From the NCBI RefSeq assembly GCF_026745355.1, contig NC_079209.1, positions 16,206,761 to 16,270,760 of the forward strand: a DNA stretch of 64,000 nt, in the 5' to 3' direction. The notes beneath the pieces are model-generated. The model was not told the DNA's origin. It worked only from the letters and a program-made list of their open reading frames with translations, and did not search any database. This document shows positions 60,441 to 64,000 of this stretch, piece by piece. A program made the translations under genes and the position numbers. The stretch's first letter is position 1. Every line of letters starts with the position of its first letter. Source of the stretch: Beta vulgaris subsp. vulgaris. Taxonomy: Eukaryota; Streptophyta; Magnoliopsida; Caryophyllales; Amaranthaceae.

Positions 60441-60849
60441 AAACATACTTAAGGTTAATTCAAGTTTAGGGGGTGATTGAATAGATGGGATTAACTTATG
60501 AGTATAAACAGGTAATTCACAACTTGAAACAAATTGCATATTATTAGCACATGTATTTGCCGCATTATTACTTCCAGATGCAAAATCAATTTGTGCAGCA
60601 ACATAATTCTCTTAATGTGCAATGAGAGGAGATTCAACAAAAGATCCAACATGGAACGAGTTAATAATAGTAGCATCAAGAAGATAATCATCCATGTTCA
60701 ATTCTGTTAAATTTTTATCAAAACTGTTATCACACAACTCGTAAACTCTGTTAAATTTTTCTTGTTTAATGCAATTAATCTCATCTATACAATCCACAAA
60801 GTTCACATCCAGTATGTTAGAAGGGTATCTCATCGCATCGTATATATTA

Positions 60850-61095
60850 AGTTTGATCATTTCACCATCAAATTCTCACCCATATCAAGAATATAGAAGT
60901 CAACAGGAAACACTAACTCATTCACTTAAACTAAAACGTCCTCTAAGACTCCTAAGGGATATGCTTGTGATCTATCGACTAACTAAATCACTACGTTCGT
61001 TTTAGAGAGGGGGCCCAGGTTCAAAGATTTATAGATTGATTTTGGCATTACGCTAATGGAGGCTCCTAAGTCAAGCATACACCTCTTAAGCTCAT
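60850..61095 (-). pseudogene. Athila protease region
   Basis: LGASISVMPKSIYKSLNLGP followed, after stops, by LVDRSQAYPLGVLEDVLV and FPVDFYILDMGEN is the aspartic protease and its downstream segment in Athila pol. The preceding Asp position is at about 61090, where CLTYDLGAS-like text is expected, and the frame is broken nearby. Confidence 0.75.
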
Positions 61096-61101
61096 GGTTT
61101 C

Positions 61102-62583
61102 CTATCTTTTATGGTATAGAAAACATCCCAAGATCCTTAATTTAGGAGGTATTTTATTTTGAATAACGGCGGAGACGTTCTCCCCCACACATACTTTTTC
61201 ACCACTCCGAATTTTCCTTTTATTAGTGCATAAGTCTTTTAAGAATTTAGCGTATTTAGGCATTTGCTTGACTGCATCTAAGAGAGGTATGTTTATTTGA
61301 ACCTTCTTAAATGTCCTTAAGATGTCATTGTCTAATTCTTCTTTCCTAGAGTTAGCAAACCGTGAGGGACATGGCACTATCTCCCTAGAACCAGGTTTAT
61401 TTGAAAAAGGATCCAAGGTAGGTTTTTCTTTTCTCGTCTTCACTACTTCGTTTTCCACATTATGGATCTCAATGTCACCACTAATATCACTAATCTGCCC
61501 ACCGTTATCACCTTTTAATTTTTCACTATCATGTTCTATGGTTTCATGACTCACCTCGACTTTGTTTTCCACATTACCTCGATTTTCAAGTTCTTTACCA
61601 CTTCTCAAAGTTATGGCTTTAGTTTCATCTATCAAATAAGGTTTAGGCTTTTCAAAAACTTTTCCATCCAATTTACTCTCTATGTTGCTAAGAGTAGTAC
61701 ATATTTGTTTTATTCGGTTATCTATATGGTGAAGGTGATTTTCAGTTTGTTATTGTTTATTAAATTCATGAGAGTGAACTTTTCCTATTTGGAGAGCTAG
61801 TTGTTTTACTAAATTTTCCAAAGACTCGTGTTGAGTACTACAACTAGAAACTTTATTACTAATATTAGTAACAACAACTTTAAATTCAGCAATTTGTTCA
61901 GTTTGCTCCTTCAGTTGCCTTTGGATGTTCACATCAGAATCATTTTTCGTCCCCTATTGTTCATTGTTAAGGGCCATAGTAGTTATTAATTCTCTCGCTT
62001 CACTAGGAATTTTATTCACCAAAGTTCCACCAGTAGCGATATTTATTAAACGTTTATGATCATCTAACAAACCATCATAAAAATATTCAATTAGGACTTT
62101 CTCACTCAGTTGATGTTGTGGGCATGAAATGCAAAGTTTATTAAATCTTTACCAATACTCATGCAATTGCTCATTTTTATCTTGCTCAATACTATATATT
62201 TGTCTCCTTATTAATCTAGTTATGTTAGCAAATTGGTATTTTTCAATAAAAACTCTCCGAAGGCTATCTTAAGAAGTAATAGATCCAACGGGAAGATAAA
62301 GTAACCAATCTTTAGCTAAATCATGTAAAGTAAAAAGGAAAACACGAAGTTTAATACCATCATCATCTTTACCATTTAACGACAAAGTTGAACAAGCAAG
62401 AGAAAATTCTTGTAAATGTCTATGAGCATCTTCCTTATCATGACCATAGAATTTAGGGAGAATTCCGATAAAACCTTGATCAAGTTTGAATGGTTTCTCT
62501 AAGGCGGGAAAAATAACACTCATGGGTGTCTCATATGCATTGAACATATGTTCTTTCAACCTCTTTTCACCTTCTCCTCCCAT
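61102..62583 (-). pseudogene. Athila gag
   Basis: The ATG at 62581-62583 opens MGGEGEKRLKEHMFNAYETP, then FIGILPKFYGHDKEDAHRHL and LFTLHDLAKDWLLYLPVGSI, interrupted at 62266. The middle part is broken by stops at 61930-62200 (KEQTEQIAEFKVVVTNISNK). The C-terminal part is open for 189 codons from 61671 (LIDETKAITLRSGKELENRG, QINIPLLDAVKQMPKYAKFL, RKIRSGEKVCVGENVSAVIQ) and leads to protease. LRSGKEL and DAVKQMPKYAKFLKDL are Athila hallmarks. Confidence 0.92.
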
Positions 62584-62713
62584 CTCACTAGCTAATAGTC
62601 ACACAAAAAATATATAAAAAGAAATATTAGATCAAGCAATAAAAATCTAGATTTAAACAAATAACCAGATAAATACTAATAGTAAAACAATAGTCTAAAA
62701 TAATAGATTATAC

Positions 62714-62733
62714 AGTCCCCGGCAACGAAGCCA
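62714..62733 (-). other. Athila primer-binding site (mutated)
   Basis: The minus strand reads TGGCTTCGTTGCCGGGGACT, with GC changed to TT relative to the site at 53307, so the right unit has the weaker match to tRNA-Asp. Confidence 0.85.
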
Positions 62734-62738
62734 AAATT

Positions 62739-64000
62739 TGATGCGAGTCGTTTGCGCAAGAAAATTAAATTTATAAATCACTCACTAACTCTAACAGATA
62801 GATAAGGAAAATAAGGGTCGAACCCACAGAGACTGCGTTATTATCTTAAACTAATTATTTACTTATATAAATAACTATTATTATATATATATGGGGGAAT
62901 TTTTCTATACTAAAATTGTTGAACTAAAATATGAATATATAAATTGGAGGAAATAAATTCGGTTTTAAAATATTACTAAGAATCTAATAGGAGACATGTA
63001 ACTTTCTATAGATATTGGGTATAATCATTGACTCATTCGACTTGCCTAGGATAGATTGGTTAACTATATAATCCCTTGAAAACAATTAGATTACTAGCTT
63101 TATCTTTCTGACTTGCTAAATCCCATGAAAGCACGAAAATTTAATCCTAATCAAGCTAAAATAATCCAACCATGAAAGCATGTATCAAATTATCCAACTT
63201 GATAGCCTTAGAAACACAACCAACTGAACTCAAACTTGCCATTAAGCTGCAACACCAATTGAATTCAAATATTACACAAGATTCTAGCAATTATAATTAG
63301 ACCAGAAAGCTGCAACCTAATTAAAACTACACTTAATCTAGCAATCGAAACATGAAATAATTTAGGTGATCAAACTAAATCAATAAACATGAATCAAAAG
63401 CCAGATAATAAACCTTGTATAAATACCCAAAAGAAACTAATCGTTTATAACACAAATAAAAATGTAATCTCCTAAACCCAAATATCAACTAGTCAATTAC
63501 ATGTTCCTGCTAGTATAAAACTACTCTAAATTAGACATGAAAACAAAGAAAAATAGATACAAGAGAGTAAAGAAAACTTATTAGGGATGAATTTCTCCCC
63601 GTCGGCTCCCCTCTTGTTCTTCCTTTTTTTTCATGCGTGTGGCTCTTCTGGTCTTTGTCTCCCACGGCTCCTGGTTCTCCCTCCCTACTGATATCTGTCA
63701 AACCCTCTTTATTTTCGCTATTTAGTGGCTTTTTTTAATCAAAAGCCCACTTTACTTATTTTCCTCTTGTTTGCGTTGATTCCCTGCGGCTCCTCCTTTT
63801 GTTGTGAATACTTGAGGCTCTTTTTTCCTTTTTACTTTGCTGCGTGTTTTTTTGTTCCTTGCAATCGTCTCGATTTGATTCCATATGAGTGAGATATGAC
63901 CAAAATACTATATCAGCCCTGCAGAATTAGTAATACTCGAATTTAGTGCATTTTTTCAAGCTCTTAATTAAATAGGTTATCACTAAATAATTNGCTCTTC
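62739..64000 (-). repeat. Athila 5' LTR, truncated by an N at 63993 and by the window end
   Basis: It begins TGATGCGAGTCG and follows the 53332 LTR base for base, with scattered differences, a missing ~35-bp piece near 63680 and a ~140-bp deletion near 63863. Similarity ends at about 63990, where the sequence has an undetermined base and then unrelated text, probably an assembly join. Confidence 0.9.

Larger units (their letters stand above)
53332..64000 (-). mobile_element. Athila-type Ty3/gypsy retrotransposon, 5' LTR cut by the window end
   Basis: Minus-strand order: 5' LTR (62739 to beyond 64000), primer-binding site, gag, protease, RT, RNase H, integrase, a 2.7-kb non-coding 3' region, polypurine tract, 3' LTR (53332-54934). 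Sequence motifs throughout are those of the plant Athila group. Every gene has stops or frameshifts, and the LTRs differ by large indels, so the element is old. No envelope-like frame was recognised in the 3' region. The left side continues into a second unit rather than a target-site duplication. Confidence 0.92.

Overview
This is plant nuclear DNA, almost certainly from a eudicot. The evidence is a cysteine-rich receptor-like kinase (CRK) gene with canonical GT-AG introns, plant-type Ty1/copia, Athila and Tat LTR retrotransposons, plant LINEs with a DUF4283 ORF1, several CACTA families, and Stowaway and Tourist MITEs. I cannot fix the species from sequence alone. Only one protein-coding host locus is visible, the CRK gene at 36.4-44.4 kb on the minus strand. 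Nearly everything else is transposable-element sequence, much of it nested.

Layout. At 1-1.3 kb lie two LINE fragments on the minus strand. From 1.4 to 9.8 kb is a decayed, apparently autonomous CACTA element on the plus strand, with a Transposase_24-like gene followed by a Ulp1-like (C48) peptidase gene. It is interrupted by a complete smaller CACTA (2695-5879, TSD AGT), a short CACTA-like insertion and two MITEs. At 9.8-12.3 kb are a LINE 3' fragment and a non-autonomous CACTA, and at 12.7 kb a tRNA-derived SINE. A structurally complete, young Ty1/copia element occupies 13628-18483 (TSD GCACC, LTRs differing at 3 of 326 positions), with one frameshift and one stop. AT microsatellites and a MITE fill 19.2-19.9 kb.

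From 21.05 to 26.7 kb a LINE on the plus strand is split by a 1168-bp Helitron-like insertion, and removing it restores the reverse-transcriptase frame. It abuts a Tat-type Ty3/gypsy element (26.7-31.55 kb, minus strand), which is itself split by a 1764-bp solo LTR (TSD ATATA). A gutted copia remnant follows (31.56-34.6 kb), with a CACTA and a MITE nested in its LTR.

The CRK gene has seven exons with consistent splice phases, but two single-base frameshifts and a 5.5-kb first intron packed with transposons: MITEs, one of them inside another, a LINE, and a long-TIR element carrying a 5'-truncated LINE. From 45.5 to 52.2 kb come a 52-bp minisatellite, a CACTA terminus and a 3.4-kb solo LTR (TSD GTTAT). 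The last 11.7 kb is an Athila-type element on the minus strand whose left LTR also serves as the 5' LTR of a second, truncated copy. This is a tandem LTR-internal-LTR-internal arrangement of the kind expected from recombination.

How the parts relate: none of the transposons appears intact for its own mobility. The value of the window is its insertion history, which can be ordered from target-site duplications and from reading frames that rejoin across insertions. The most unusual observations are the frame-restoring Helitron-like insertion, the shared-LTR Athila array, homologous ~170-bp tandem arrays lying in inverted orientation next to the transposase genes of two CACTA elements, and the nearly intact but twice-frameshifted CRK gene.
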